A stretch of DNA of 26,579 nucleotides from Hondaea fermentalgiana (GCA_014084085.1 NPFB01000019.1:650951-677529), one strand, 5' to 3'; counted from the stretch's first letter, positions 1 through 9,380 are shown. Translations and numbers: made by a program. Notes: generated by a model not told the origin, from the letters alone.

Positions 1-324
1 GCGAGCGCGAGAGCGAGAGCGAGAGCTCTTCGGCGTCGGCGACTCGACTCTAGCGAGCTAGGTAGGCTCGCTCCCTAGCTTGTGGCTTGCAGCAGCAGCA
101 GCAGCAGCAGGTGCTCGCTTGCCAGCTGGCTGGCATCGTTCTTACGTTTGGGACAGAATGCGCAGTGCACCGCACCGACTTGTCTTGTACTTTACAGCCT
201 CCCTTGGGACTTTTCAACAACCAACTAGAAGGCCAGTCTATCTCCCAACCATGCTCCTCCTACCCAGGCTCAGTTGGACTTCAGCCGACCGGAGGTCTCA
301 TCCCAAGAACCGAGCAAATCGCAA
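1..324. repeat. 5' flank of first gene with GAGAGC-type and CAG microsatellites
   Basis: Bases 1-26 are a short GAGAGC-like simple repeat. Bases 90-110 hold seven CAG triplets that end directly in GTGCTC, so this could lie in a transcribed leader. A pyrimidine-rich acceptor-like TTTACAG ends near base 199, but no matching donor is convincing. The frame of the downstream gene is closed by a TAG at 226-228. I see no separate gene here. Confidence 0.5.
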
Positions 325-417
325 ATGGCGGACTCCGACCGAGCGTGGACCTCGCAGAGGAAGGCCCGGCCACAAGGAGGGTCCAGAGACCCGCTACAGG
401 AAATGCACCATTATCAT

Positions 418-449
<32 letters not shown>

Positions 450-1353
450 GCAGGCGGACGCAGAAGGCCTCTTCGCGAGGAGGAAGCGGCGACAGTCCTG
501 CCAGATGGCAAGCTATGTTGCCCCGTCAACGGAGGCCAGCATGTTCTTCGAGGAGAAAATCTCCCGGGCGGTAGAAGTGGCCGATGCCGCCGCGCGGTCG
601 CCGCGGGTCTACTTTGCGGGAGATGAGTTTGTCGCCGATGAGAACATGCACCCGTGCTCAAGGAGCAACAGCACATGCAGCACGAACAGCAGCCGAAGTA
701 TCGCAACGACAAGCACGTACACAAGTTGCACAAGTTGCACAAGCCGCGACAGTCGCGGCAGCCGGTTCTCTCTGAGCGACGATGAGGACGAAGACGACGA
801 TTTACGCGTCGAGACGCAGGTCGACGCCGATGCAAGGGGACAACATCACAAAACTGACGGCATTGATGTTGAAGAAGAGGAAATCGACGATGACGACGAC
901 CAAGAGCCAATTTGGCGCGGAAATGCAGAAGTCTCGCGTCATCTGCTTGGTCAAGGCATGCGCATGGTGACTGCCGCCGAAGCAGAGGCCGATCCTGCGC
1001 TCTTGGACCATGCCATCGAGCTCTTGAGCATGGCCATTGGAGAGGCCCCGAACGCGACGCTCGAGGCGCGCGCATTTCAGGCGCTTGCAATGGCCTTCGA
1101 GCAGTCCCCTGTGCGACAGGTGGTTGCTGCGGCGCCACTTTTGGAAAAGTCTGCAAATCTCTTTCTCAAAGCCGGCGAAAGGGAACAAGCGACTGCGGCG
1201 GTGCTCCGGCTCATTGATGATCTCCTTGAGAGCGGTAACGCCGAGGAAGCTCTGCGCGTGTGCCGTGACTTCAGCTTGCAGATTCCAGATCAGCCTCTTC
1301 TCAGCAAGAAATTGGTCGATCTCGTTATCGAACTCACCAACAGCGAAACATGA
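325..1353 (+). CDS. Hypothetical His/Gln-rich protein with TPR-like helical C-terminus
   Basis: I do not recognise a family. From the first ATG after an in-frame stop the protein is 342 residues; ATG 403 is a possible later start. Near residues 27-43 there is a His run followed by nine Gln (CAG tract at about 428-454). The middle is Ser/Thr/Cys-rich (repeated TSCTS-like pieces) and then strongly acidic (SLSDDEDEDDD, EEEEIDDDDD), which is disordered by inspection. The last ~140 residues are different: regular amphipathic helices rich in Ala and Leu (ALLDHAIELLSMAIGEAP, EEALRVCRDFS) with the spacing of tetratricopeptide-type helical pairs. This suggests a protein-interaction module, but the TPR assignment is by eye. 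The gene faces DCTN5, with a 423-bp pyrimidine-rich spacer between their 3' ends. The reading frame is convincing because codon use and composition stay consistent to the TGA. Confidence 0.75.
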
Positions 1354-1776
1354 CAAAAAAAAACTACACACACAGGCACCTTTTGCGCACCATAATATCT
1401 TTCTGACAATACTGCACCACCCGCTTCTTTCCTTTCTTCTTTCCTTCGTTCCTTTCGTTCATTCGTTCTTTCTTTCGGCACGTCTGTTTTTCTAGTTTAC
1501 TTTTTTTGACACCGTGCTGGTTGATGTCTTTCGTACAGGCTGCCGCCTCTTCGAGGCCAAGGCATCATCGGGTTGGCGTACACCTATACATCTTTTGAGA
1601 AATCCTATGTACACCGCCAACGGGGCAAGGTGGTGTCTAAATCGATCAAATGCATATATTTCTTCTAATCACGCGTAACGACCCAACGTTGCGTTTTGCT
1701 ATTACATAGACTTGTCGCGCAGAGACTTGCTTTTCAGTTCAGCTTTTCAAAGTAGAGCAGACTTAACAGTCAGATG
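1354..1776. other. Convergent intergenic spacer (3' UTRs)
   Basis: The spacer lies between the stop codons of two facing genes. It is A-rich just after the first stop, then pyrimidine-rich with TTCTTTCC-like runs at about 1425-1500. It probably holds both 3' UTRs and their polyadenylation signals. I see no ORF or RNA gene. Confidence 0.5.
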
Positions 1777-2521
1777 TTATAAAGGTGGTGCGCTGCTGGT
1801 CTGATCTCTTGAAGCAAGATAATTCGCACGTACCACGGATGCAATCATGGACGGTGCACATTCGGGTAGCTCCCCTACAAAACGACCCGGGCAGCCTTCA
1901 AACACAGAAAATGGCGGCACCACAGTATCGGGCGCCAAAACGGTCCCGTCCTTGATCCAGCAGCAATCCTTGAGCACGCATCGACGCGGAATGACACAAT
2001 TTTTGCCAATTATCACACCCGATCCAATTGCCGAAGCCTCCACGATGCTCCCTGGATGCTCATAAAAAAGAGACCAAGATCCTCGTTAGCACAAAATAAT
2101 GATTGCATATCACGTTGTCTGCAAACGTACCTGAATCGATGAGGACATTGTTTCCGAGAGACAACGAAAAGAAAACCGCCTTGCTACGCACACATGAGGT
2201 GAGTCAACGGAAGCGCTGCTCGGGGCCCAAGCGGGAGTCTTTATTCGATACTTACTCTTTGACGACCTTCATGGACGGTCGGAGCACGACCGAGTCTCGA
2301 ATGCAGCAGTGCTTGCCCATCTTAACGTTTGCCAGGTCGCCCCGGATCGTCACATTTTCGGCCACAAGGCTCTTGCCGTGGATGCGGATATTCTGCGTCC
2401 CGTACAAAGACGCCTTGCGGCATATGCGATTGCCGGTCGCCGTCTCAAAGTACTCCGACGGCCCGCCGCTACTGGCGCCTCCTGCGCGAGCGCTGCTGCT
2501 GCTGCTGCTAGTGCTGCTCAT
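1777..2521 (-). CDS. DCTN5: Dynactin subunit 5 (p25), three exons
   Basis: This is the p25 subunit of the dynactin pointed-end complex, which helps dynein-dynactin bind membrane cargo. It reads as join(2521-2256, 2183-2131, 2051-1777) on the minus strand, giving 197 residues. Intron 1 (2255-2184) starts GTAAGT and ends GTAG. Intron 2 (2130-2052) starts GTACGT and ends CCAG. Phases match, and the 53-nt middle exon supplies the missing part of the fold. Matches to the animal protein recalled from knowledge include [53 protein letters not shown] and GELPEC. These hexapeptide-like stretches form the left-handed beta-helix of p25. The N-terminus has a Ser/Ala/Gly-rich leader of about 20 residues before the conserved start. 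Length is close to the usual ~180 residues. It is the only gene here with clear introns. Confidence 0.95.
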
Positions 2522-2952
2522 GGCGAGATGGGCTACTCCGATGCGCCGCGCACCTCCCCGGCACGCAGCTATGCAGAGCAGAGCAAGGCACCAGTGTGCG
2601 AGGTGCGGCCTCTACAGAAGAATTCTTGCACAGCACGACCGGCCGCTGAGCCCGGCGCGCACGCGCTGCCAATCTATTTTTTCCGCGCCTTGCTCGCTCG
2701 AGTCCGCCGTTTGAGTTTGTGAGATCATCCTTTGATCATCCTTGCTTTTTGCAAAGTTGAAACTTTGCGAGCTTGACCACGCAATGTGAGACTTGACGGA
2801 GCTGGCAAATGCTTTCCCTGCCTCAACAAGTCATGGATGCGAGTGTGAGTGATTGCAGTAGAATATACATAAATTGCACGGTGAGCAAAAAAGATTAGAT
2901 TACGAAAGGAAAGAAATAGTGTGTTGCTTACGAGAAAATCTCGATCGACACG
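2522..2952. other. Spacer between two minus-strand genes
   Basis: These 431 bp hold the promoter and 5' UTR of DCTN5 (proximal to 2521) and the 3' UTR of the CENP-N-like gene. The half next to DCTN5 is GC-rich and the half towards 2950 is AT-richer. No ORF here looks coding and no structured RNA was seen. Confidence 0.45.
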
Positions 2953-4065
2953 TCATTGGGCGGCCCCTCGAGCCCAAAGCAGTCTGGTGGATGTGCGACG
3001 ACGCTTGGCTGGGGAGGAAGAGTCATCCAAAGAGTCCACATAGTCTCCATCTCCTTGAGCAAGAAGGTCGGCCGTGTCAAAGATGGCGGGAACCTCTTGA
3101 CCTTCAACAACAAGATCATTCTCGTAAAGAGCTTCAAGCCCACGCAACACGTTCGATCCCTCAAGACGAATGTAGCACTGTAAGTTTTCCACGTCCGTGC
3201 GAGCACCATCGCTAGAGCGAAGATCATCTCTCGCCTTGAGGCACACTGTGCGAAGCCCAAGGTTGGCCTCTTCGTCACCCTTTGTCCCGGACCCTGTCGG
3301 GCACGTGAAGCGACGAGCCGGCGCGCGCGCGGCTGTTTTGCGGATTACCTGGTTGCGATCTTTGCCACGGGCTTGATCCGCATTCGACCGCGCCTGCTCC
3401 TCATCAAGAACCTTGTCAATAACAGCGCGACGACGTTTGGCTAAGCTTTGCTGATCCTGCAAGGGGTCGTAATCAAAGACAGCTGCGCAGAGGCGATACG
3501 CGCTAAAGGCGCCTTGACTCAATTTTCGCAGCGCAAGGTCCTTGAGCGTAGTTATGTCCTTGCCGAAGAGTGCAAGCTCGTCAACATTGGCGCACTGAAA
3601 GACGTTGCAAAGCGCTTGGCAAAAGATCGGTACGGCATCTTTGCTGCGAAACGGCGTCACAAAGAGAAACTTGGAGTGCGGTGGGTATACAAGAAAGACG
3701 TTTTCTGCCGTAAGGAGCTGCATTCCGGTCTTGCCCTTGAGCTGCACCCAAAGGCTTTCCTTGAACTCGACGGCCTCAACTGATAACGAGAAAAACGGCG
3801 CAATCGCTTCTCGTAGCGCTTCGCCAAAGGATTCTGGATCGCGCAGACCCGTGCGTCGCACGCCCTGCAGTCTGTACACGCTCCAGTTGCGTCGCCCGGG
3901 GTCCTCGAGCAGGTCCGCCAAGGAGCGCACGCGGCCCACGTTCACCACCTTGGTTGTGGCGCCGCCACGGCCTCCATCGCCGGTGCCGCCGTTGCTAGCG
4001 CCGCCGCTATTGCCTTGTCCACGCGTCGCCACGTGTCCGCGTCCGTGTGCCGACCGTCGCGGCAT
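2953..4065 (-). CDS. Candidate CENP-N/Chl4-like kinetochore protein
   Basis: The protein has 370 residues; its ATG is the first after an in-frame TGA about 45 bp upstream. Residues 1-45 are a Gly/Arg/Thr-rich disordered leader. From about residue 80 the pattern resembles the central and C-terminal parts of CENP-N, as remembered from the human protein: an amphipathic helix (FGEALREAIAPFF), beta strands (VEFKESLWVQL; NVFLVYPPHSKFLFVTPF), a helix (IFCQALCNVFQ), then ITTLKDLALRKLSQGAF. The C-terminal ENLQCYIRLEGSNVLRGLEA parallels the LRCLIKF...LLEALKSL segment. In the known family this protein bridges CENP-A nucleosomes and CENP-L. The N-terminal pyrin-like domain is not seen; it may be lost, diverged or in an unseen 5' exon. 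SSPAKRRR near the end looks like a nuclear localisation signal. The CDS is solid; the family call is tentative and needs a profile search. Confidence 0.5.
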   Translation of the reverse strand: MPRRSAHGRGHVATRGQGNSGGASNGGTGDGGRGGATTKVVNVGRVRSLADLLEDPGRRNWSVYRLQGVRRTGLRDPESFGEALREAIAPFFSLSVEAVEFKESLWVQLKGKTGMQLLTAENVFLVYPPHSKFLFVTPFRSKDAVPIFCQALCNVFQCANVDELALFGKDITTLKDLALRKLSQGAFSAYRLCAAVFDYDPLQDQQSLAKRRRAVIDKVLDEEQARSNADQARGKDRNQVIRKTAARAPARRFTCPTGSGTKGDEEANLGLRTVCLKARDDLRSSDGARTDVENLQCYIRLEGSNVLRGLEALYENDLVVEGQEVPAIFDTADLLAQGDGDYVDSLDDSSSPAKRRRTSTRLLWARGAAQ

Positions 4066-4343
4066 CGTCCTGAGCGCACGTGCCGCCAGCGCCCCCGCTG
4101 GCAGACGTCACGAGCAGCCCTCCTTCAGGTTCTGTCTGCCCGGAATAAAAATCGAAGGCGACGGTGGTTGGGTGGGACGAAGGAAACTTTACCGTGGCAG
4201 CCACAGCCGCTAACGAATAACCTCCAGAACAGGAGGAGGACCAAGCCTGTAGGAGGAGTGGCGAGACGGCAGACATCAACTAGCCTACTTCGTAGGTGCT
4301 GCGGAATCTTTCTTGTTTGGTGAAGGAAAGCAATGCGCCATTC
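4066..4343. promoter_or_regulatory. Shared divergent promoter region
   Basis: These 278 bp separate the start codons of the CENP-N-like gene (minus) and the IQ/FHA gene (plus), so they must hold both promoters and 5' leaders. I see no clear TATA box. A TAG at 4293-4295 closes the plus frame just upstream. This is inferred from gene layout only. Confidence 0.45.
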
Positions 4344-6197
4344 ATGGCCAGCGAAAACGAAAACGAGCCAAGAATAGATCATTTGTCTTTACAGTGCCGT
4401 TACCTCCAGAGCAGAGCAAAGCAAGTAGGGGCAAAACGCAATACGCGCACTCATGTACCCTCTCTCGTCATGGACGCGGTGGCGCACGAAGTCTTGGAGC
4501 GAAGACGAAGCGACCTTGTTCCAGCCTTGAATGAGTCGCGCCAGCAGGTATGTGGGCTCGTGCGTTTTCTTAACGCCAAACGGCAAGGCGCAAACGTCCG
4601 TGCACAACTCGAGGAACTTTGGAAGACGAGTACTTTACCTTTCAATATTCTTGAGGCCCTGCGGCCTCCACCACTAGAGCGCGAGGGAAACTTTGCAGCA
4701 CTTTGCGCATGGCACACAGTAAAAGCTGCAGAAGCGAAACGCAACTTTTCGCATGCTCGTCAGGAACTTGAGCTCCAGCTCCACACCATTTCGCGTGCAG
4801 AACGTATGAACATTTTTCTAGAGCTTGAGCGTATGCAAGCGGCCAGGTACCTTGCTAACAAAGCCTATCACGAAGTGGACGTTCGTCATAAGTTGAGCAA
4901 ACATTTATCCTTGCGAGAAGGGTACATTCGAAGTGGTCTTGTGGACAGCGCACAGGTCTTCTTGGACGCCCAATTCATGAACGAGACCGTGCGAGATGCG
5001 CGCCAACGCCTTCAAGGCGAACTCGAGCTAGCACATGACAGCCTGGGCCAATTCGAGTCTCGCAGTGTTGCCGCGGCGCGAATTCTTCTGCAACGCAAAT
5101 GGCGACAGCAACGCAGACGTCGCATCTTTGCCGCAACACAAGACAAACGACGCGCAAAATTGAAGCGCATGCGCAAGTCCCGCGCCATGTTCGCTCTGCG
5201 TGCTGGGATGAGAGCCGAAGACCGTCTCGCTTTTGACGTGCGACACGCTCATGCTGCGGCCCGAACGATCCAGCGCGCCGTGCGAGCGTTCTTGAACGCA
5301 GTACACGAAGCAATCCTCTATGCCGCCAAACTCAAGTTCGCGGAATCGTCATCAAAGTCACAAGAGCTTTCTGGAGCTGAGCGCAAACGCCTGGCGGAAC
5401 AACGAAGACAAGAAGAGTCCATCAAGGCCGCAATGCGCGAAAAGTTGGCCTCGGAGAAGAATCTCGCCTCGTGGCGATGCGAAAAGTGCGCTCGCCTTGG
5501 GGCGCCGAGGCGTTTCAAGACATGGGAAGAAGTCCAAGAGCACCTCGACGGCCATGAGCTTCTCGCGAAGCGCAGAGAGGACGTCGCAGCATCTTGCAAG
5601 GCTGCCAGACTGGAGCGAAGAACGCGAAATCTTGGCCGCGAAATTTCTTTTATCCAGAACCTGCGACAATTACGTTCTGAAAAGGAGCGCTTGCGCTTCG
5701 TCATGACGCTCGTTCCGCTGCATATCGAGATGGGCAGCATTGTGTTGCAGGATGGCGCAAATGATTGCGGAAGACACAAGCGTTGCGTACAGGTGGCTAT
5801 CGACTCTGAAACATACCCGAAGCTCGTGTCGAAAAGGCATGCATCGATATTTGTTTCGCGAGAAGATGATGTCGTTAAAATGCCCTCTGAGAATCAGATT
5901 ACGCGGCTTGAGAGGGTCGCGTCTGAAGCTCGAGTGAATACAATGTCACCGAGAATGGAGGAAGCGTGCGCGAATGCGCCAGGTTCGCAGCATGGTCTTC
6001 GAGCCTTCATTGAAGACCTTGGGTCGACAAACGGAACGAGTGTAAACGGCGAGATTGTGGTGCCTGGAGAGTGTGTTGAACTCCGCAACGAAGATGTCAT
6101 TGTTTTCGGCGCGTGCCCAAACAACCCAGAGCTGTTCGGCAAAAGCGACGTTGCTTTTCGGGTACAAGTCCGCGACACGCTTGCCAATAACTATTGA
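4344..6197 (+). CDS. IQ-motif, C2H2 zinc finger and FHA-domain protein
   Basis: The predicted protein has 617 residues from the first ATG after a TAG at 4293; ATG 4470 (MDAVAHEV) is an alternative start. The first ~280 residues are charged and helical. Around residue 305 AARTIQRAVRAFLNA fits an IQ calmodulin-binding motif, and a basic WRQQRRRR segment precedes it. Near residues 377-405 WRCEKCARLG...HLDGH fits a Cys-X2-Cys-X17-His-X3-His finger, longer than the classical spacing. The C-terminal ~140 residues form an FHA phosphothreonine-binding domain: SKRHASIFV (Arg and His of the first motif) and DLGSTNGTSVNG (Ser-Thr-Asn-Gly loop). About 45 extra residues lie between these halves. FHA domains bind phosphothreonine on partner proteins; the partner here is unknown. 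An acceptor-like TGTCTTTACAG at about 4385-4395 could mean a short 5' intron, but the frame stays open without one. Confidence 0.8.
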   Translation: MASENENEPRIDHLSLQCRYLQSRAKQVGAKRNTRTHVPSLVMDAVAHEVLERRRSDLVPALNESRQQVCGLVRFLNAKRQGANVRAQLEELWKTSTLPFNILEALRPPPLEREGNFAALCAWHTVKAAEAKRNFSHARQELELQLHTISRAERMNIFLELERMQAARYLANKAYHEVDVRHKLSKHLSLREGYIRSGLVDSAQVFLDAQFMNETVRDARQRLQGELELAHDSLGQFESRSVAAARILLQRKWRQQRRRRIFAATQDKRRAKLKRMRKSRAMFALRAGMRAEDRLAFDVRHAHAAARTIQRAVRAFLNAVHEAILYAAKLKFAESSSKSQELSGAERKRLAEQRRQEESIKAAMREKLASEKNLASWRCEKCARLGAPRRFKTWEEVQEHLDGHELLAKRREDVAASCKAARLERRTRNLGREISFIQNLRQLRSEKERLRFVMTLVPLHIEMGSIVLQDGANDCGRHKRCVQVAIDSETYPKLVSKRHASIFVSREDDVVKMPSENQITRLERVASEARVNTMSPRMEEACANAPGSQHGLRAFIEDLGSTNGTSVNGEIVVPGECVELRNEDVIVFGACPNNPELFGKSDVAFRVQVRDTLANNY

Positions 6198-6284
6198 GAA
6201 AAGAAAATAGGTGGGGAAATGAAACAAACAAGCTTATGTGTAGCATCATCATGATCATCGACATCATCGCGCAGAAGAATGCAA

Positions 6285-8783
6285 TTAGTTGCGCGCTTTC
6301 TTGGACCTGCGACGAACCTTTTGTACCGTTTTCTTGTTGCGCTCGAGGGTCTTGATGTGCTTCTTAAGCTGCAACTGCTGCTCGCGAAAGGACGCGACAG
6401 TTTTGCGCTGGACCTTGCGAGACTTTTGCACCATGAGAAAGTTCTTGTTCTTGTTCTTTTCGGTGTTGTTGGTACCGCCACCGCGCTTGCTCGCTAGCTC
6501 GTGAGCGCCCGCGCGACCATCGTAGACGGAAGCGAGACGTTCGGCGAGCTCGCGACGGCGCTTGCGCACAACACCCTCGAGGTTGCTCGGATCGAAAGAT
6601 CCGTCATTGCCAGGTGCAACTTCGTCCTCGTCCTCGTCCTCCGAGGACGACTGGTCGCTTGCGAAAGGATCGTCATCGCTTTCGACTTCTCCGTCGCCAA
6701 TGTTTTCCAGACCCTCCACCTCAAAGCCTTGCGCCTTGAGCTGCTTGAGGAGCACGTTGCGTTTGTAAGAAGTTTCGCGCTTGCGCTCGATCTTTCTGCG
6801 CGCTCGCGGATCACGTTTTTCTTTTTCGAGCTTGGCTTTGAGCTTGCGAATGCGCGCGAAATCTTGCTCTGTAAGAATGCGCTGCGCGTCAATGCGGCCC
6901 TTCTGGTCAATCTTGTGCCTGCGGAGCTTTTCGAGTAGCGTTTCATCGCTACGCGGCGCGGCATCTTGCTCCTCTTCTTCTTCATCGTCTTCTTCATTAT
7001 CTTCTTCTTCCTCCTCTTCATCTTCAGAGCCGTCTACGTCTTCCTCGGCGGTGCTGCTCTTGCTACGTTTCCGCTTTTTGGCGCTTGACTTCTCTGCTGC
7101 TTCTTCCTTTTCTTCTTCTTCGTCGTCTTCATCACCTTCTTCTTCTTCCTCCTCATTTTCCTCAACATCCTCGTCATCGTCCTCATCCATTTCCTCATCG
7201 TCACCTTCATCGTCGTCATCGTCGAGCGAGAGGCCGCGTGCCGCGGCCTCCTCCTCAAGCATTTGCAAGAGCTCGGCGCCTTCGACACCCTCGGCCACCT
7301 TGAACTCGCCATATTCGAGAACCTTGTCAACTTCGTTGCGAAACTTGCCCCTCTCCTTGCGTTGCAGGATGGAAGGATTAATATCGCGCAGGCAGTTCAG
7401 CAGGCTACGCGCCGCAATGATCACACTCTTGTCGCGTCGGTAGGCCTTGTAGTCAACGAGATCCTGAAAAAAGTCGTCCATGCCCTGGCCCGTGGTGAGG
7501 AGGGGAACCTTGATGACGAGCTCGCGGATCGTGTTGAGGCCCACGGCCATTTGCTCTGGTCCAGAGCGGTCGTTGATAAAGTTGTTGGCGATGTGCTTTG
7601 CAACCGGCTCAAGCTCCTCGTTCGGGACGAGTTCGTGCGAGGCCTGAATAAGGTACGCCAGGATGTTGGTGACATGGCGCTGGTGCGGCTGCAGATAGCG
7701 CTGCACGAAGCTGTAGAAAGAGAGCATGATGAGCTTGTGGTGACCCACAATGCGACTGATAAGATTCATCATGAGCAGACGCACCTCGAAGTGATCGCGC
7801 GAGCCGCGGAGCTTTTTGAAAAGTTTCTCGGAAAAGCCCTGCGGATCACTGATCAAATCAATAGCCGGAAAGCGCGGAGCAGCAATCCGACGGCGCTCCG
7901 ACGATGTGCCCGCGTTACCGGCCTCGCGTGCAGCGAGCTTGGCCAAGCGGGCCTTCTTGAGCGCCTTTTCATCCTTTTCCTTTTTCCGCAGACGCGCGCG
8001 CGTCTTCTTCGAGTACATGCGAGAGGTCTTTTGGGCGCCGCGCTCAAGCTTGTCCCGGGTTTTACCTGTAGAAGCCTGCAGCGCGTCCTCGATGGCGTCG
8101 TCCTCCTCGTCGTCCTGAAGGGCATCAATTTTCTCATCAATACCCAGAAAGAACTGAAGACCAATGGCGACGTTCTTGGGCTGGTTTGACAGACAGGCCT
8201 CGGCGATGACGTTGACGGTGCGGCCGTCTGTCCAAACACGGCGTTTGTACAGGTCCACCATGACTTGGAGCGAGCGCTTGGCGGCGATCGAGCTCGGGTC
8301 CTCAAGCATGCTGTAGACGACATTTTGAATGGCCCGGTTCAACTTGTGGTTGGAGGCCTTCTTGTTGACGTTGCGGACATCAGCGACAATGTGCGTGTAC
8401 AAGAGCTCGCGCAGCGTCTTGTCTTGGCAGCGAAAGAGAGAAAAGCATAGCGAAATGAGCGTCACCGGGTCCAGCTGACCGCGGTTACGCAAAAGCACCA
8501 GAGCCTGAAAGAGCGTTTTGCGCAAGTCCGGGTCCATGGTGTCGTACGACTTCTCGAGGAGACCCTTGACGGAGTCCGCAAAGTTGCCGCTCTCCTTGGG
8601 GTACAGGTTTGCCACCTGGCTCAAAAAGGTCACGAGCCGCCCAAACTCCTTGGAGTCCTTGGGCGGCGACAGCTCGAAGATGCTGAGCTGCGCATTGAAG
8701 GTGCGCAGCTGCTGCTTGAACTCCGCTTCGTACGCCTCCGGCGCACGCTTGATCTTGTTCTGGAGAAGCGCGAGACTGAGCAT
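6285..8783 (-). CDS. SDAD1: SDA1 homolog, 60S ribosome biogenesis and export factor
   Basis: The protein has 832 residues from the ATG at 8783. The frame is open further upstream to 9059, but homology begins at LLQNKIKRAPEAYEAEFKQQ, which matches SDA1 N-termini. SDA1 is a nucleolar/nuclear protein required for 60S subunit maturation and export and, in yeast, for actin organisation and G1 progression. Conserved stretches recalled from the human and yeast proteins include DPDLRKTLFQALVLLRN, LYTHIVADVRNVNKK, FEVRLLMMNLISRIVGHH, RYLQPHQRHVTNILAYLIQA and ILTEQDFARIRKLKA, and the C-terminal basic end with NFLMVQKS and FREQQLQLKKH. The 5' half is alpha-helical repeat-like. Between about residues 595 and 695 there is a long Asp/Glu region broken by AKKRKRSK, longer than in animals. 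It converges on the IQ/FHA gene with an 87-bp spacer. Confidence 0.95.
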   Translation of the reverse strand: MLSLALLQNKIKRAPEAYEAEFKQQLRTFNAQLSIFELSPPKDSKEFGRLVTFLSQVANLYPKESGNFADSVKGLLEKSYDTMDPDLRKTLFQALVLLRNRGQLDPVTLISLCFSLFRCQDKTLRELLYTHIVADVRNVNKKASNHKLNRAIQNVVYSMLEDPSSIAAKRSLQVMVDLYKRRVWTDGRTVNVIAEACLSNQPKNVAIGLQFFLGIDEKIDALQDDEEDDAIEDALQASTGKTRDKLERGAQKTSRMYSKKTRARLRKKEKDEKALKKARLAKLAAREAGNAGTSSERRRIAAPRFPAIDLISDPQGFSEKLFKKLRGSRDHFEVRLLMMNLISRIVGHHKLIMLSFYSFVQRYLQPHQRHVTNILAYLIQASHELVPNEELEPVAKHIANNFINDRSGPEQMAVGLNTIRELVIKVPLLTTGQGMDDFFQDLVDYKAYRRDKSVIIAARSLLNCLRDINPSILQRKERGKFRNEVDKVLEYGEFKVAEGVEGAELLQMLEEEAAARGLSLDDDDDEGDDEEMDEDDDEDVEENEEEEEEGDEDDEEEEKEEAAEKSSAKKRKRSKSSTAEEDVDGSEDEEEEEEDNEEDDEEEEEQDAAPRSDETLLEKLRRHKIDQKGRIDAQRILTEQDFARIRKLKAKLEKEKRDPRARRKIERKRETSYKRNVLLKQLKAQGFEVEGLENIGDGEVESDDDPFASDQSSSEDEDEDEVAPGNDGSFDPSNLEGVVRKRRRELAERLASVYDGRAGAHELASKRGGGTNNTEKNKNKNFLMVQKSRKVQRKTVASFREQQLQLKKHIKTLERNKKTVQKVRRRSKKARN

Positions 8784-9380
8784 CGTGCCCGTGCCTCGCC
8801 GCCGCGCGCGGACCTCGCTCGCGCAGAAACAGAGAGCGAGACCCGCCCTCGACCCACTCCGGTTCTGCGCGCTCGCTCGCCGCCACCAGCGATTTGGTCC
8901 CGGCGAAACCGGTGAAATCGGCAGAACCTCTATAAAAGAACGGTTCGTAAAAGAACGATGGAATGGAACGAGCGAAGGAAAAAAAATAAAAAACTTTTTC
9001 CCAACTTGAACCTGAAAAGGTTTGCTTGGTTTCCGACAACGTTTCAGTGAGTAAAACATGCTTGCCAGACAGACGTGATATCACGAGCGGAGACGGTTCG
9101 ATCTCTGCACGCGTCCCGAAAGCCGGCCACCAGCCGAATTGGTAGAGCATGCATTCTGGTTGTCATACTCTCGCTGGACTCATGCCAAATGAAAGTGTGC
9201 AGATCACTGGCAGAGCCGACGCCGACCGGCGCGAAAATTTGAAGGGATGCATACGTGCCGAACCAGGAGACATGTCGAGACAACCAATGATCGAGCGAGG
9301 TGATCGAGCAAATCCCGAACGCGCAAACGCAAGCTCAAAAGAGACTTTCGCTCAACAGAAAAGAGGTCCAGTAGAAAGAA
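8784..9380. promoter_or_regulatory. Divergent promoter region between SDA1 and small TM gene 1
   Basis: These 597 bp separate two divergent start codons. A TATAAAAG lies at 8931-8938 on the plus strand, pointing away from SDA1, but it is 450 bp from the next plus-strand ATG, so its use is uncertain. At about 9130-9160 a piece resembles a tRNA D-arm (AATTGGTAGAGCATGC) with no matching T-arm. The frame open upstream of SDA1 ATG 8783 is judged noncoding. Confidence 0.4.

Noticed and set aside
87..626. polyQ-starting frame of 179 codons at the left end
   Set aside because: It overlaps the real gene in another frame, and the conserved-looking part (MFFEEKISRAVEV onward) belongs to the frame starting at 325.
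6781..7443. Ser-rich antisense frame across the acidic region of SDA1
   Set aside because: The poly-Ser is only the complement of Asp/Glu codons in SDA1.
7263..8189. Long open frame of 308 codons antisense to SDA1
   Set aside because: It is a shadow of the SDA1 gene created by its codon bias. SDA1 homology on the other strand covers the whole stretch.
8931..8938. TATA box for SDA1
   Set aside because: The TATAAAAG is on the plus strand, pointing away from SDA1, so it cannot serve as its TATA box in that orientation.
8784..9059. In-frame upstream extension of SDA1 (92 codons)
   Set aside because: No homology, an Arg/Ser-rich composition and a non-ATG-like context; SDA1 homology begins right at ATG 8783.
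9125..9200. Possible intact tRNA gene upstream of small TM gene 1
   Set aside because: Only the D-arm fits; anticodon and T-stems do not pair and no box B follows.
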